DNA of 64,000 bases from contig SLNJ01000059.1 in NCBI GenBank assembly GCA_007133065.1, positions 1 to 64,000 of the forward strand. The letters are read 5' to 3'. Each line of letters begins with the position of its first letter. Position 1 is the stretch's first letter. Positions 49,681-58,186 of the stretch are shown in pieces. Both the position numbers and the translations under genes were made by a program. Under the pieces are notes generated by a model. The model was not told where the DNA came from, did not search any database, and worked only from the letters and a program-made list of their open reading frames with translations. The stretch comes from Opitutales bacterium (GTDB lineage Bacteria > Verrucomicrobiota > Verrucomicrobiia > Opitutales > Oceanipulchritudinaceae).

Positions 49681-49795
49681 ACCTGCCAGACTCGGTTTTC
49701 CCAAGCGAATGTCAACCGCAGCCGCCCGCGCCGGTTGTCACGCCACATAGTACACCGGCGCAAAAATCGGCTCGATGCCGAGAAGAGCCATAGCT

Positions 49796-49966
49796 TCACA
49801 GGCCCAGCCGCGAGAACAACAACCACTCACCGGCTTCGTCCCGGGACTCGGCCACGAGTTCACGGTTTCTCTCGAGCGCGCGATCTGAAAACTCGATTGG
49901 GTCGTATCTGAACCTGCCGAAATCAAATTCCAAATTAAGAACTTGTGCGACCGGTTCTACAATCAC
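49796..49966 (-). CDS. candidate 56-codon gene or gene remnant overlapping the DUF4870 gene
   Basis: A GTG at 49966 overlaps the stop of the upstream gene as GTGA. The reading frame runs to a TGA at 49796-49798 with a protein-like sequence: FRYDPIEFSDRALERNRELV and DEAGEWLLFS. Directly downstream another frame continues with LLGIEPIFAPVYYVA, so it may be the end of a longer gene broken by a frameshift. No family is recognised. Confidence 0.3.
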   Translation of the reverse strand: MIVEPVAQVLNLEFDFGRFRYDPIEFSDRALERNRELVAESRDEAGEWLLFSRLGL

Positions 49967-50340
49967 TTGATTATATCAAAACTACCGATGAGAGGGAGCC
50001 GGCGCTTTCTGCCCTGCGAGGCATTGATAATTCCCATGATCGCCAGGACCAGAACGAAGATAAGCCCCAAGGGCAAAATCAAAAACCATCCCAAAAGGGG
50101 GATAATACTCCCGACAATACTCACTCCTATCGCCGTGATCAAGAGCAACAGCGCCTGGTTTGCATGGAATCGTCCATACTGATTGTTCGGCTTCACCAGC
50201 AAGGGCAGGAAAAATACGATATAGGCAAGAGCCGCGAAAACTTTGATGTCATCAACACTCTCATCATGCTTCACAGGTTTCTCCTGCCGTTCTTCCTCGT
50301 CTTGGGACCCAGTAGTATCTTTTTCGTGTTCTTGATTCAT
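49963..50340 (-). CDS. small membrane protein, DUF4870-like
   Basis: A 125-residue protein with about 35 charged N-terminal residues (rich in Glu, Lys and Asp), then three hydrophobic segments at about 38-50, 62-88 and 88-108, and a basic end. KVFAALAYIVFFLPLL and NNQYGRFHANQALLLL match the DUF4870/Tic20-like family. The gene is clearly AT-richer than its neighbours, which may mean recent transfer. A Shine-Dalgarno GGAG lies 4 bases before the ATG. A minus-strand TTGACC with TTAAAA 16 bases further lies about 80 bases upstream. Confidence 0.7.
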   Translation of the reverse strand: MNQEHEKDTTGSQDEEERQEKPVKHDESVDDIKVFAALAYIVFFLPLLVKPNNQYGRFHANQALLLLITAIGVSIVGSIIPLLGWFLILPLGLIFVLVLAIMGIINASQGRKRRLPLIGSFDIIK

Positions 50341-50511
50341 ATCGCTCCAATTTCATATTACCGAGTTCGAGTGAAACCCGAACACACACGGTTATGCGCT
50401 TTTAACGATCCCAGGAAAAACGGTCAATCGAATTCATGTTAACCTTGGTTTCTCTATCCGTCATTTGCGGGCTCGATATCCACCGCTGTCCCCCCGGGTC
50501 CAACAGCGTCG

Positions 50512-50811
50512 TCAGTCCACGTCGTACACCACGATCCGCTCGAAGCGGGGCGCACAGTGCTCCACGAAGTCCCGATGAACCGGGTCCTCCTGGTATCGAT
50601 CGTGCGCCGCCACGTCGCGCACCACCACCGTGATCGAATAATCAAACGACTTGTCGATTACCGAACGGTCGGCGGTCGCCGCCGGAGTCCCCCAGTAAAA
50701 GGCCTCAACCGCATCGATCGCACCCAGCTTTGCCAGCCGGGTGCGAAAATCCGCCAATTGCTCGTCGGAGAGTCCCTCCTTGAGCCAGAAGTATACCGTA
50801 TGTACCAACAT
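50512..50811 (-). CDS. Dabb (stress-responsive alpha/beta barrel) domain protein
   Basis: The 99-residue protein is a complete Dabb domain: MLVHTVYFWLKEGLSDEQ at the start and YQEDPVHRDFVEHCAPRFER in the second half, with the conserved His. Such proteins dimerise into a ferredoxin-like barrel; their substrates are mostly unknown. It lies 210 bases after the ceramidase-like gene on the same strand. Confidence 0.85.
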   Translation of the reverse strand: MLVHTVYFWLKEGLSDEQLADFRTRLAKLGAIDAVEAFYWGTPAATADRSVIDKSFDYSITVVVRDVAAHDRYQEDPVHRDFVEHCAPRFERIVVYDVD

Positions 50812-51021
50812 GATCCACGCAGCACAATATCCCCGACGCAGAAACTCAAGCCTGAACGCCCTCTCTACGAGCCGGAGGCCGCCCTCTGACTACCGCACCG
50901 CTGCGCGCGCCCGGCGTCAACGCGACGAAGGTCACATAACCCTGGGGATGAAACGCGCCATCCTCGAAGGGAGCACACGCCGGGCACGCGCCAGCGATTT
51001 TGCGTGGACAGAACAGATCGT

Positions 51022-52230
51022 CTAGCAGCCTGCAAAGGCCCTTTGTGCGTGCTCCAGAAAGGGTTGCTCCAGATTTGTGGCCGGCGCCATGGTGGTTTCA
51101 TAGGCGCCTTCTTCCTGGGCTCGATCGGTGGGAATGTATCCAATGTAGTCGTGCGCCAAAGTCACGACCACCGTGTCGCCGGTCGGACTCGCCTCGCGCA
51201 GGGGCTTGTTGAACTCGCTGAAAAGCTCGCCGGGCGTGGCGATGATCCCGAGTTCGCCCGCGCGCGCCGCCACGATTTCAGTTCGGACAATGTCCTCGCG
51301 GTTGTACCCTGCGTTGCCCTTGCGCTTGGGATTCTCGCGGGTTCGCTGAAATTCCCATGGAACACTGCATACAGCGACCGGACCTGGGTCGACCGGGGAC
51401 AACCGGGGTATCGCATCCATGACGATCCGAGCGACTGTTTTTCCCATCCGCTCTGCCTCACCCGTATCCGTACCGACGCAGACGCGAGGGTTGATATTGC
51501 CGCACGCCGCCAATGCAAAGAGAGGGATGCCGCAACCCGCCTCGTTCTCGAGATATCGCCGCATGTAGCCGACGTAATCCCCGCTCAGAACCAGACTCTT
51601 CGGCCCCAGAACCACCGGATGGCATCCGAAGTTCACCAGCAGCGCGTCGCACCGACCGTCCGGCCGCCGCACCGCCACCAGCAGGATCGCGGGATCGAAG
51701 TAACCGGTATGCCGTCCCTCCGGATCCTCCCATTCATTGCCCCAGGTCCCGTCCGACTTCCGGATCCGGCGATTGTGTCCGACATCCGGCGCCTCCGTCC
51801 ATGCAGTCTCAAACGAGCCGGGCGCGGCGTTCGCCTGCGCCGTTGTCACGAGCTGCACGAGCTTGCCGTGTAATGCATCGAGGTATTCCCGGTCGAGCGT
51901 ATCCAGATCCTCACCGCGGCCGAACACAATCGTCGAGGGCCCCGAATGCGTGTGCGTCCCGGACAGAATCACCGCCTCTGCAGGGATTCCGGTAGCCTCC
52001 GCTATGGCCTCCCGGATCCGACGCGCGTACCCGTAGGTGTACCCGATCGTATCACTGGTCACCAGCGCCCACGACCCGGACGCACCCGAACAAACCAATG
52101 CCTGGGCGCCCAGCCGAAGACCGACGGCGTTCGATTTTCGAGCCTGATAGCCTACCATGGTCGCACCGGCGGGAGGCGTGATGTCCACGCTCGCCACGCC
52201 GATTTGAAGATCGTGTTGTTCTCCGTTCAT
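51022..52230 (-). CDS. neutral/alkaline ceramidase-like protein (PF04734 N-terminal domain)
   Basis: The 402-residue protein has the family start VASVDITPPAGATMVGYQAR. VILSGTHTHSGP is the zinc site and LVNFGCHPVVLGP carries a further conserved His. The C-terminal half of true ceramidases is missing and no signal peptide is found, so it is a short, probably cytoplasmic homologue. Such short forms are frequent next to sugar-metabolism genes in PVC bacteria; their substrate is not known. It lies 54 bases after the DegT gene. Confidence 0.78.
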   Translation of the reverse strand: MNGEQHDLQIGVASVDITPPAGATMVGYQARKSNAVGLRLGAQALVCSGASGSWALVTSDTIGYTYGYARRIREAIAEATGIPAEAVILSGTHTHSGPSTIVFGRGEDLDTLDREYLDALHGKLVQLVTTAQANAAPGSFETAWTEAPDVGHNRRIRKSDGTWGNEWEDPEGRHTGYFDPAILLVAVRRPDGRCDALLVNFGCHPVVLGPKSLVLSGDYVGYMRRYLENEAGCGIPLFALAACGNINPRVCVGTDTGEAERMGKTVARIVMDAIPRLSPVDPGPVAVCSVPWEFQRTRENPKRKGNAGYNREDIVRTEIVAARAGELGIIATPGELFSEFNKPLREASPTGDTVVVTLAHDYIGYIPTDRAQEEGAYETTMAPATNLEQPFLEHAQRAFAGC

Positions 52231-52284
52231 CTGTGTAATATTCGTTTCAACCGCTGAGATCCCTTCGTGCCTGTGCGTAACGGA

Positions 52285-53523
52285 TCAAAGCAGTTCGTCC
52301 GCATTCTCGCGTATCTTTGCGACCGCCTCGGCGATCCGATCCAATTGCGCGTCGTCCAACAACAGCACCTGGTGGGCGAGCGTGCAGATCTCCTGCGCAG
52401 CAAGCCGTTCCGCAACCGGACAGCTGACGTACTTGTACTGGCAATTCGACCGATCGGACGGAACCTCCATTTCCTGGAAGAGCGGATACGTATGAAGGGC
52501 ACTGCCATAGCCGCGGCCGGCGCCCGGAACACCCTCCGCTTTGAGCGCCTCCAGAAACCGCTCGCGCGGGAGGCCCTTGAAAGCCTCGCTGTCATAGCGA
52601 TAGATGTAGTAATAGAACCCGCGACGCGTGATCCGCTCATCCTCCGGCTGCGGCTCGATCCCCGGGATCGCCCCGAGCTTCGCGTCGAGTCGCTTGTAGG
52701 CGACGTTGCGCCGCTCAACCTGTTTCTCAAACCTGGGAAACTGCGAATTGAGCAGCGCTCCCTGCAGATCGGTCAGCCTGAGGTTGGAGGACACCAAATA
52801 GAACTCGTACTGCCCTTTGTGCTCGAGTCGGCCCAGATTGTGGTAGCTGTATGCGGCCCGCCAGCGATCCAGCGTGTTCGTCGTCAGGATTCCCCCTTCC
52901 CCGGCCGTGAGGGACTTGAACTGCTGAAACGAAAACGTGCCGAAATCCCCGAACGTGCCGACCCCGCGACCACGCCATTGGGATCCGTGGGCGTGGGCGG
53001 AGTCTTCGATCAACGCCAGGTTGTGCTTCTTCGCGATCTCGGGGATTCGGTCCATGTCCGCCGGGTATCCCCCGAAGTGCACCAGGCAGATCGCCTTCGT
53101 ACGGGGGCCGATGGCCGGTTCGATCGCATCGGGATCGATCTGACCCGTCCGGGGGTCGACATCCACAAACACCGGGTACGCTCCCATCGTCAGGCAGGCC
53201 GAAGCGGTCACCACAAACGACAGATCCGGCACGATGACTTCATCCCCATGGCCGACCCCGACCGCGCGCAGCGCTATTTCAACCGCCGTCGTCCCGCTGT
53301 TTACCGCCAGGGCGTAATCCGCATTGTGGTATGCGGCGAACCGCCGCTCGAAGAAACCGACCGCGGATTTCTCCTGCGCCTCCACGGTACCGCCACGCCA
53401 CCACTGGCCGCTTCGAAAGACCTCCAGAAGCGCCCTTTCGTCGCTCTCGTCAAATTCCGGCCACCGCGGCATGCGCAGATCGGTAATCACCGGACTTCCT
53501 CCGTTTATCGCCAGTTTTGTCAT
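52285..53523 (-). CDS. DegT/DnrJ/EryC1/StrS-family aminotransferase
   Basis: PLP enzyme of 412 residues, used for amino sugars or related compounds. The PLP lysine is in FSFQQFKSLTAGEGG, and the family motifs VNSGTTAVEIALRAVGVGHG and HAHGSQWRGR are present. The start at 53523 (MTKLAINGGSP) follows family habit. The product could be an amino sugar or amino acid in the local sugar pathway; the substrate is not visible. Confidence 0.87.
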   Translation of the reverse strand: MTKLAINGGSPVITDLRMPRWPEFDESDERALLEVFRSGQWWRGGTVEAQEKSAVGFFERRFAAYHNADYALAVNSGTTAVEIALRAVGVGHGDEVIVPDLSFVVTASACLTMGAYPVFVDVDPRTGQIDPDAIEPAIGPRTKAICLVHFGGYPADMDRIPEIAKKHNLALIEDSAHAHGSQWRGRGVGTFGDFGTFSFQQFKSLTAGEGGILTTNTLDRWRAAYSYHNLGRLEHKGQYEFYLVSSNLRLTDLQGALLNSQFPRFEKQVERRNVAYKRLDAKLGAIPGIEPQPEDERITRRGFYYYIYRYDSEAFKGLPRERFLEALKAEGVPGAGRGYGSALHTYPLFQEMEVPSDRSNCQYKYVSCPVAERLAAQEICTLAHQVLLLDDAQLDRIAEAVAKIRENADELL

Positions 53524-53826
53524 CGTGTCTTCCCTCCTTACATTTACGCCGTCGGCCATTCCCGCACTCGTTCACAACCACACCCCGTGCCGTTCCCAAA
53601 AAGGAGCCGGAGCGCAAATTCACATTGATGAGTCCGCCGAGCGATCTTTTTCTCTTGATACAGTATCAGAACGCCCGTTCCGGCCAGACGGCATGCGGAC
53701 GCCGGTGGGCCGGAGAACGCGGCGCCCCAATGGCACTCCCGCACTGCGCCGGTCCGTTCCAGAATCGGCGCCAGGGTCCGCGATCATGGCGGAATCGCTT
53801 CCGTTTCTGTCCGAAGCCCTGCCGGT
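53524..53826. other. 303-base spacer with a 13-bp palindrome
   Basis: The spacer separates the isomerase end from the DegT start, both on the minus strand. TGATACAGTATCA (53656-53668) is a perfect palindrome with 6-base arms around one base, in an AT-rich patch about 133 bases before the DegT start. It could be an operator or part of a promoter for the DegT-ceramidase genes. No gene is seen here. Confidence 0.4.
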
Positions 53827-55026
53827 CTACGCGTAGGATCCGCCCGCGACGATTCCGAGTTCTTTACGGCGGCTACTGCGAGCCTTTGCGGCGGCCGCCT
53901 CGTACCCACTCTTACGATGCTCGGCGAGCGGGTCGATCGGCAGTTTGTGGCGTTTACGCCACGTCTCCAACGCCGGAGTGACGTCCGTGAAGAACGCGCG
54001 CCGGAGCAGCTCCTCCGCCTCGACCACCCGATTCTTCTCCTGCAACCTGAGGAGGGACTTATGGTTGACCAATGCGGCTTTCGCGTAGAGCTCCTGTGCG
54101 ACCGAGACGGTCTGGATCATCGCCTCGACCTTCGGCTTGATGTTGTGCGACTGATCGATCATGTACGCGATCTTTGGATACTCCCCGCGCTCGGCGGCGT
54201 AGAAGTGGATCTCGTGGAAGATGCGGAATGCCTGGTACGGGTCGATCGACCCGAGCGTGAGGTCGTCGTCGGCGTAGCGCCGGTCGTTGAAGTGGAACCC
54301 GCCGAGCATCCCCTCGTCCAGGAGAAACGCGACGATCTGTTCGATGTTCTGGGACTGGTAGTGATGTCCGGTGTCGACCAGCACCTTCGCCCGCGGGCCG
54401 GTGTTTTTCGAGAGCACGTATGACATGCCCCAGTCCGCAAGGTCGGTGTGGTAGAAGGCCGGCTCAAACGGTTTGTACTCGATCAGGAGTGTCTGTGCGG
54501 GCGCGAGCTTGCGATAGCATTTCTTCAGGCAATCCTGAAACCGGTGTTTGCGGCCGCGAATGCTGTCCTGCCCGGGGTAATTTGTACCGTCGGCGAACCA
54601 GAGCGTCACGAGGTCACTCTTCACCGCCTTGCCCAGATCGATCGAGTGATAGACGTGGTCGAGGGCGGTCTCCCGGATCGCCGGATCGGGGTTGCCGAAC
54701 GACCCGTACTTGTAGCACTGGTCCTGGAAGAGGTTCGGGTTGATTGAACCGATCCGCACGCCGTGCTTGCGCGCGCGCCGGACCACCTGCTTCGGGTCCT
54801 CTCCCTCCGCAAAGTCCCAGAGCACATGGACGGCGACCGCAGGACAACTGCCGGTCATGCGGTGGACCTGCCCGGCGTCGGCGAGTTTATCGTCCAGATC
54901 GATCGCCGCCGCATCCTGGAGAAACTTTCCAAAACGGGTTCCGGTGTCGGCGAAACCCCAGCTCGGGATTTCGATTTCGAATTGGTTCAAGGCGCGGAGT
55001 ACTTTTGTGATTTCAGTCTTGGTCAT
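53827..55026 (-). CDS. L-rhamnose-isomerase-like sugar isomerase (RhaI type)
   Basis: The 399-residue TIM-barrel protein resembles the Pseudomonas stutzeri-type L-rhamnose isomerase, which interconverts L-rhamnose and L-rhamnulose and accepts other sugars. Metal and substrate segments are LLIEYKPFEPAFYHTD, VLVDTGHHYQSQNIEQIV and FHFNDRRYADDDLTLGSIDP. The start at 55026 is preceded by AAGGAAA at good spacing. No rhamnulokinase or aldolase gene is nearby, so the true substrate may be another aldose. Confidence 0.82.
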   Translation of the reverse strand: MTKTEITKVLRALNQFEIEIPSWGFADTGTRFGKFLQDAAAIDLDDKLADAGQVHRMTGSCPAVAVHVLWDFAEGEDPKQVVRRARKHGVRIGSINPNLFQDQCYKYGSFGNPDPAIRETALDHVYHSIDLGKAVKSDLVTLWFADGTNYPGQDSIRGRKHRFQDCLKKCYRKLAPAQTLLIEYKPFEPAFYHTDLADWGMSYVLSKNTGPRAKVLVDTGHHYQSQNIEQIVAFLLDEGMLGGFHFNDRRYADDDLTLGSIDPYQAFRIFHEIHFYAAERGEYPKIAYMIDQSHNIKPKVEAMIQTVSVAQELYAKAALVNHKSLLRLQEKNRVVEAEELLRRAFFTDVTPALETWRKRHKLPIDPLAEHRKSGYEAAAAKARSSRRKELGIVAGGSYA

Positions 55027-55178
55027 GGTGTTTCCTTTTTGAAGCATTCAGCGGCGTTACGCAATTCGATTTCACGCTAAGCGTCGAACGGCAGGACTGA
55101 AGCAGCACGGCAACACCGGCGACCCGCCAGTGGACCTTCGCCGCGCCGGCGGAACCAATCTGAGTGATTCAACACGGG

Positions 55179-56096
55179 CTACTCGTGTCTCCGATAATCG
55201 GCCAGCGTCCGTTCCAGGCCGCGCTCCAGCGAGTATTCCGGGCGAAACCCTGCAGCGAACAGCTTGCCGGGATCGGCCTGGGAATGCCGGACGTCGCCGG
55301 GCCGCGGAGGTGCGAACAGGATCAGGGAACGCGACTCGGCCAGCTCGACGACCCGCTGGGCGAGATCGATGATCCGCAGCCGCTCGCCGTATCCAACGTT
55401 CATTGTCCCGGAAACATCCTCCCGGCTTGCAGCGAAATCCAACGCGCCCGCGACATCCCGGACATAGACAAAGTCGCGGGTCTGCTCCCCGTCTCCGAAG
55501 ATGGTTATATCATCGCCGCGCAGCGCGCGGGTGATGAATACCGGAACCGCGGCACCGTAGGGGCTGTCCGGATCCTGTCGCGGCCCGAAGACATTAAAAA
55601 ACCGTAGGCTGGCCGTCGCGATCCTGCCGGTACGCGCGAACAGATCGCAATAGTATTCGCCGTCCAATTTCGTGATCGCGTACGGACTGCGCGGATCGGG
55701 CGGAAGGTCCTCTGTTTTGGGGTTCGCCGGATGCTCGCCGTACACCGCTGCAGAACTCGCGAAACAGAGCTTCCGGACCCCGGCCTCGGCCGACGATTCC
55801 AACACATTGATCAGGCCCCGCACATTGATATCCAGGCAGGTGCGTATCTGTGCCATCGATTCGGGTACGCTCACAAGCGCGGCGAGATGAAAGACGTAAT
55901 CGACGCCGCGAACCGCGGCGCGCACCATCTCCTTATCGAGGATGCTGCCCTCAAACAACTCCGCCTCCAGTCCCTGCAGGTTCCCGCGCCGACCGGTCCG
56001 CATGTCGTCGAGAACGCGCACCTCCGCGCGCCCCTGGAAGCGTTCCACCACGTGACTCCCGATAAAGCCGGCACCACCTGTCACGAGGATTCTCAT
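55179..56096 (-). CDS. NAD-dependent epimerase, UDP-glucose 4-epimerase-like
   Basis: Short-chain dehydrogenase-type epimerase of 305 residues. The NAD motif is VTGGAGFIGSHVVERF, the catalytic YxxxK is in YAITKLDGEYY, and SAAVYGEHP supplies the Ser/Thr side. Close to GalE or a related sugar-nucleotide epimerase. The start at 56096 drops 30 upstream codons. It lies 19 bases after the kinase gene. Confidence 0.87.
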   Translation of the reverse strand: MRILVTGGAGFIGSHVVERFQGRAEVRVLDDMRTGRRGNLQGLEAELFEGSILDKEMVRAAVRGVDYVFHLAALVSVPESMAQIRTCLDINVRGLINVLESSAEAGVRKLCFASSAAVYGEHPANPKTEDLPPDPRSPYAITKLDGEYYCDLFARTGRIATASLRFFNVFGPRQDPDSPYGAAVPVFITRALRGDDITIFGDGEQTRDFVYVRDVAGALDFAASREDVSGTMNVGYGERLRIIDLAQRVVELAESRSLILFAPPRPGDVRHSQADPGKLFAAGFRPEYSLERGLERTLADYRRHE

Positions 56097-56115
56097 TTTT
56101 GACACAAATTCGGGT

Positions 56116-57240
56116 TCATGCTTGAATCGAATCGACGATCCGGTGCAACTCGTCCGACGCCTCCTCAAGCCGCCGCAAGAGCTCAAACTGCACCCGACAT
56201 CGGTCCAGATTGTGATGCGGACGGCTTGTCTTGAAATACGTATCCCCGCAGAGATAGTCGGTGAGAAATCGCAGGCCGTTCTCGTAGGTCAGCAGCATTC
56301 CCGCTGTCGGCAGGTGCTTCCGCTCGGCCGGACAGAGAAACTCTCCAGCGGTCTCGACAAACCCCCTCGCCAGGGCCTCAAAGTACTCCGGGCGGACACG
56401 GACGTGGGAGAGGTCGGTCTCGTCCTCGGCGGCTGGGCTGACCGCCGTCCGCACCATATCGCCGAAATCGTACAGAGAGAGTCCCGGCATCACCGTGTCG
56501 AGGTCGATCACGCACACGGCCTCGCCGCTCGTCTCGTCGAGCATCACGTTGTTCAGCTTCGTGTCATTGTGGGTCACTCGGGTCGGAATCGCTCCCGCCT
56601 CGTGCAGCTCCAACAGCACGCCCGCAAGCGATTCGCGAGAACCCGCAAACTCCAACTCCGAACGCGCCGGCGCCAATCGATCGCACACATCCGCTTTCGC
56701 CGCACGTTTGAGCGCCGCAAGGCGCTTTCGTGTGTGATGAAAGTCGGGAATCGTCTCGTGCAGATGATCCGCCGGGAGGTCCGCCAGCATCGCCTGGAAA
56801 CGGCCAAACGCCCGGGCAGCCTGATACGCCTGCACCGGCGCCGCGATCACATCATGGGTCGCGGCGTGTTCGATGAACAGGTAGGTTCGCCAGAAGTCTC
56901 CGACCTCGTCCACCCAATACGATTCACCTTGCTTCGCCGGAACCAGGGTAAGCACAGACCGCGATCGATCGCCGGGTGGCGCTTCCACTCTCCCGCTTTC
57001 CGACGCATGGCGACAAACGCGCGCCACATTTTCCATCAGAGCCACCGGGTCTCGAAAGACGTTTGAGTTCACACGCTGGTGAACGTAACGCACCCGCGTG
57101 CCCGCCTGATCGTACGTCACAGCGAACGTGTCATTGATATGGCCCGTACCGTAGGGGCCTCCGTCGATATACTCACCAAAGAGCCCGAACGCCTCGCCCG
57201 CCCGCACCAATAGTTCCCGTGTCCACGTTCTTCGTATCAT
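56116..57240 (-). CDS. NahK-like N-acetylhexosamine 1-kinase family protein
   Basis: An aminoglycoside-phosphotransferase-fold kinase of 374 residues. The catalytic loop is VTHNDTKLNNVML and the metal segment is VIDLDTVMPGLSLYDFGDM. Both match the N-acetylhexosamine 1-kinase group, which makes GlcNAc-1-P or GalNAc-1-P, a sugar phosphate ready for nucleotide activation. The neighbouring epimerase fits this role. Many such proteins are annotated only as phosphotransferases, so the substrate is inference. Confidence 0.78.
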   Translation of the reverse strand: MIRRTWTRELLVRAGEAFGLFGEYIDGGPYGTGHINDTFAVTYDQAGTRVRYVHQRVNSNVFRDPVALMENVARVCRHASESGRVEAPPGDRSRSVLTLVPAKQGESYWVDEVGDFWRTYLFIEHAATHDVIAAPVQAYQAARAFGRFQAMLADLPADHLHETIPDFHHTRKRLAALKRAAKADVCDRLAPARSELEFAGSRESLAGVLLELHEAGAIPTRVTHNDTKLNNVMLDETSGEAVCVIDLDTVMPGLSLYDFGDMVRTAVSPAAEDETDLSHVRVRPEYFEALARGFVETAGEFLCPAERKHLPTAGMLLTYENGLRFLTDYLCGDTYFKTSRPHHNLDRCRVQFELLRRLEEASDELHRIVDSIQA

Positions 57241-57356
57241 GATCGAAAGGCTCGCCGACCGCGAGCACCCCTCGATCTAGGGCGAGGAATCACACGGTGT
57301 CAAAACCGCTTCCCGGGATTTCGATCCATTCCGACACCAGAACAACGTGAGATCGC

Positions 57357-57396
57357 TGACCCGTACTGCCGCGGTTCAACGCGGCAATACGGGTCA
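57357..57396. repeat. 17-bp inverted repeat hairpin
   Basis: TGACCCGTACTGCCGCG (57357-57373) and CGCGGCAATACGGGTCA (57380-57396) are inverted copies with a single mismatch, around the 6-base loop GTTCAA. It lies in the 219-base gap between the outer-membrane protein gene end and the kinase start, both on the minus strand. No T run follows on either strand, so it is not a classical intrinsic terminator. It may stabilise or end the transcript of the gene ending at 57460. Confidence 0.7.
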
Positions 57397-57459
57397 AAAT
57401 GCGGATCCACAGGGGACCGCCGATCGCTCATGGAGCGGTTGCCCCGGCGATCGGCCGAG

Positions 57460-57915
57460 TCAGTTGAAGTAGTAGCGGAGCCCGATCGCTCCGTTCAGAC
57501 TGAAATCCGTGCTGGGCGACAAGTCCAGAATCGGTGCCACTTCCGCGAATAGTTCGAATGGCGCCTGTTGGAATTCGTAGGCGAGCCCGACCGGAACCCG
57601 CACGCCGGCACGCGTGCTCATGCCTTCGCGAAACCGCGCCCGTGCGCCGATCCCGTAGTAAACCGATGCACGCCCTTCATCCACCGTAATCAAGTTGAAG
57701 TTGTGGATTAGGTAGGAGGCATGAACGTGGAAGCTATCGCGTCCTTCAAACGACCATGCGGCTGCGCCGTCAATTGCCGTCGTCGGAGTCAGCCAGTTCT
57801 TGATCGAGAGACCGGTCGGCTCGCCGACGATCACACCTGCGCCGAATCCACGATCCTGCGCCGCAAGGGGTACTGCAATGAATGCGAGCAACAATGGGAC
57901 AATGATTTTCTTCAT
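57460..57915 (-). CDS. small outer-membrane beta-barrel protein
   Basis: The 151-residue protein starts at MKKIIVPLLLAFIAVPLAAQ, a clear signal peptide with cleavage near residue 20. The rest alternates between strands (GFGAGVIVGEPTGLSIKNWL, VPVGLAYEFQQAPFELFAEV) and ends with aromatic LRYYFN, the usual end of an outer-membrane barrel. About eight strands are likely. No function is assigned. A longer frame to 57993 is open but lacks a leader pattern. Confidence 0.72.
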   Translation of the reverse strand: MKKIIVPLLLAFIAVPLAAQDRGFGAGVIVGEPTGLSIKNWLTPTTAIDGAAAWSFEGRDSFHVHASYLIHNFNLITVDEGRASVYYGIGARARFREGMSTRAGVRVPVGLAYEFQQAPFELFAEVAPILDLSPSTDFSLNGAIGLRYYFN

Positions 57916-57996
57916 CTTTTCAACCGTTCGTTGAGGTTGCTGTGTCGCTTGAGAAGCAATCGGCAAGGATTGCAGGGGATTAACCGGTGTCATCGA

Positions 57997-58015
57997 ATTC
58001 TAATGCACCGCATTA
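57997..58015 (-). promoter_or_regulatory. -10 box with overlapping palindrome upstream of the outer-membrane gene
   Basis: On the minus strand TAGAAT (57997-58002) is a good -10 box. It overlaps a perfect inverted repeat TAATGC-ACC-GCATTA at 58001-58015. The -35 at 17 bases is weak. The start codon lies about 80 bases further. A repressor binding this site would block initiation. Confidence 0.45.
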
Positions 58016-58186
58016 CCGGTGGTCATGCAAACGCACCGTTTGTTCCCGAATGCACGGATGATTTTCACACCATAATCTCCGCAACTCCTTGTTCCCCAGA
58101 ATCATGCCCCCCGGAGCCCGGCCCCACCCTGAGGTCGGCGCGCAGCGACTGTGCGTGCACCGCTAATCTTCGCTGATCCGCGCTGA

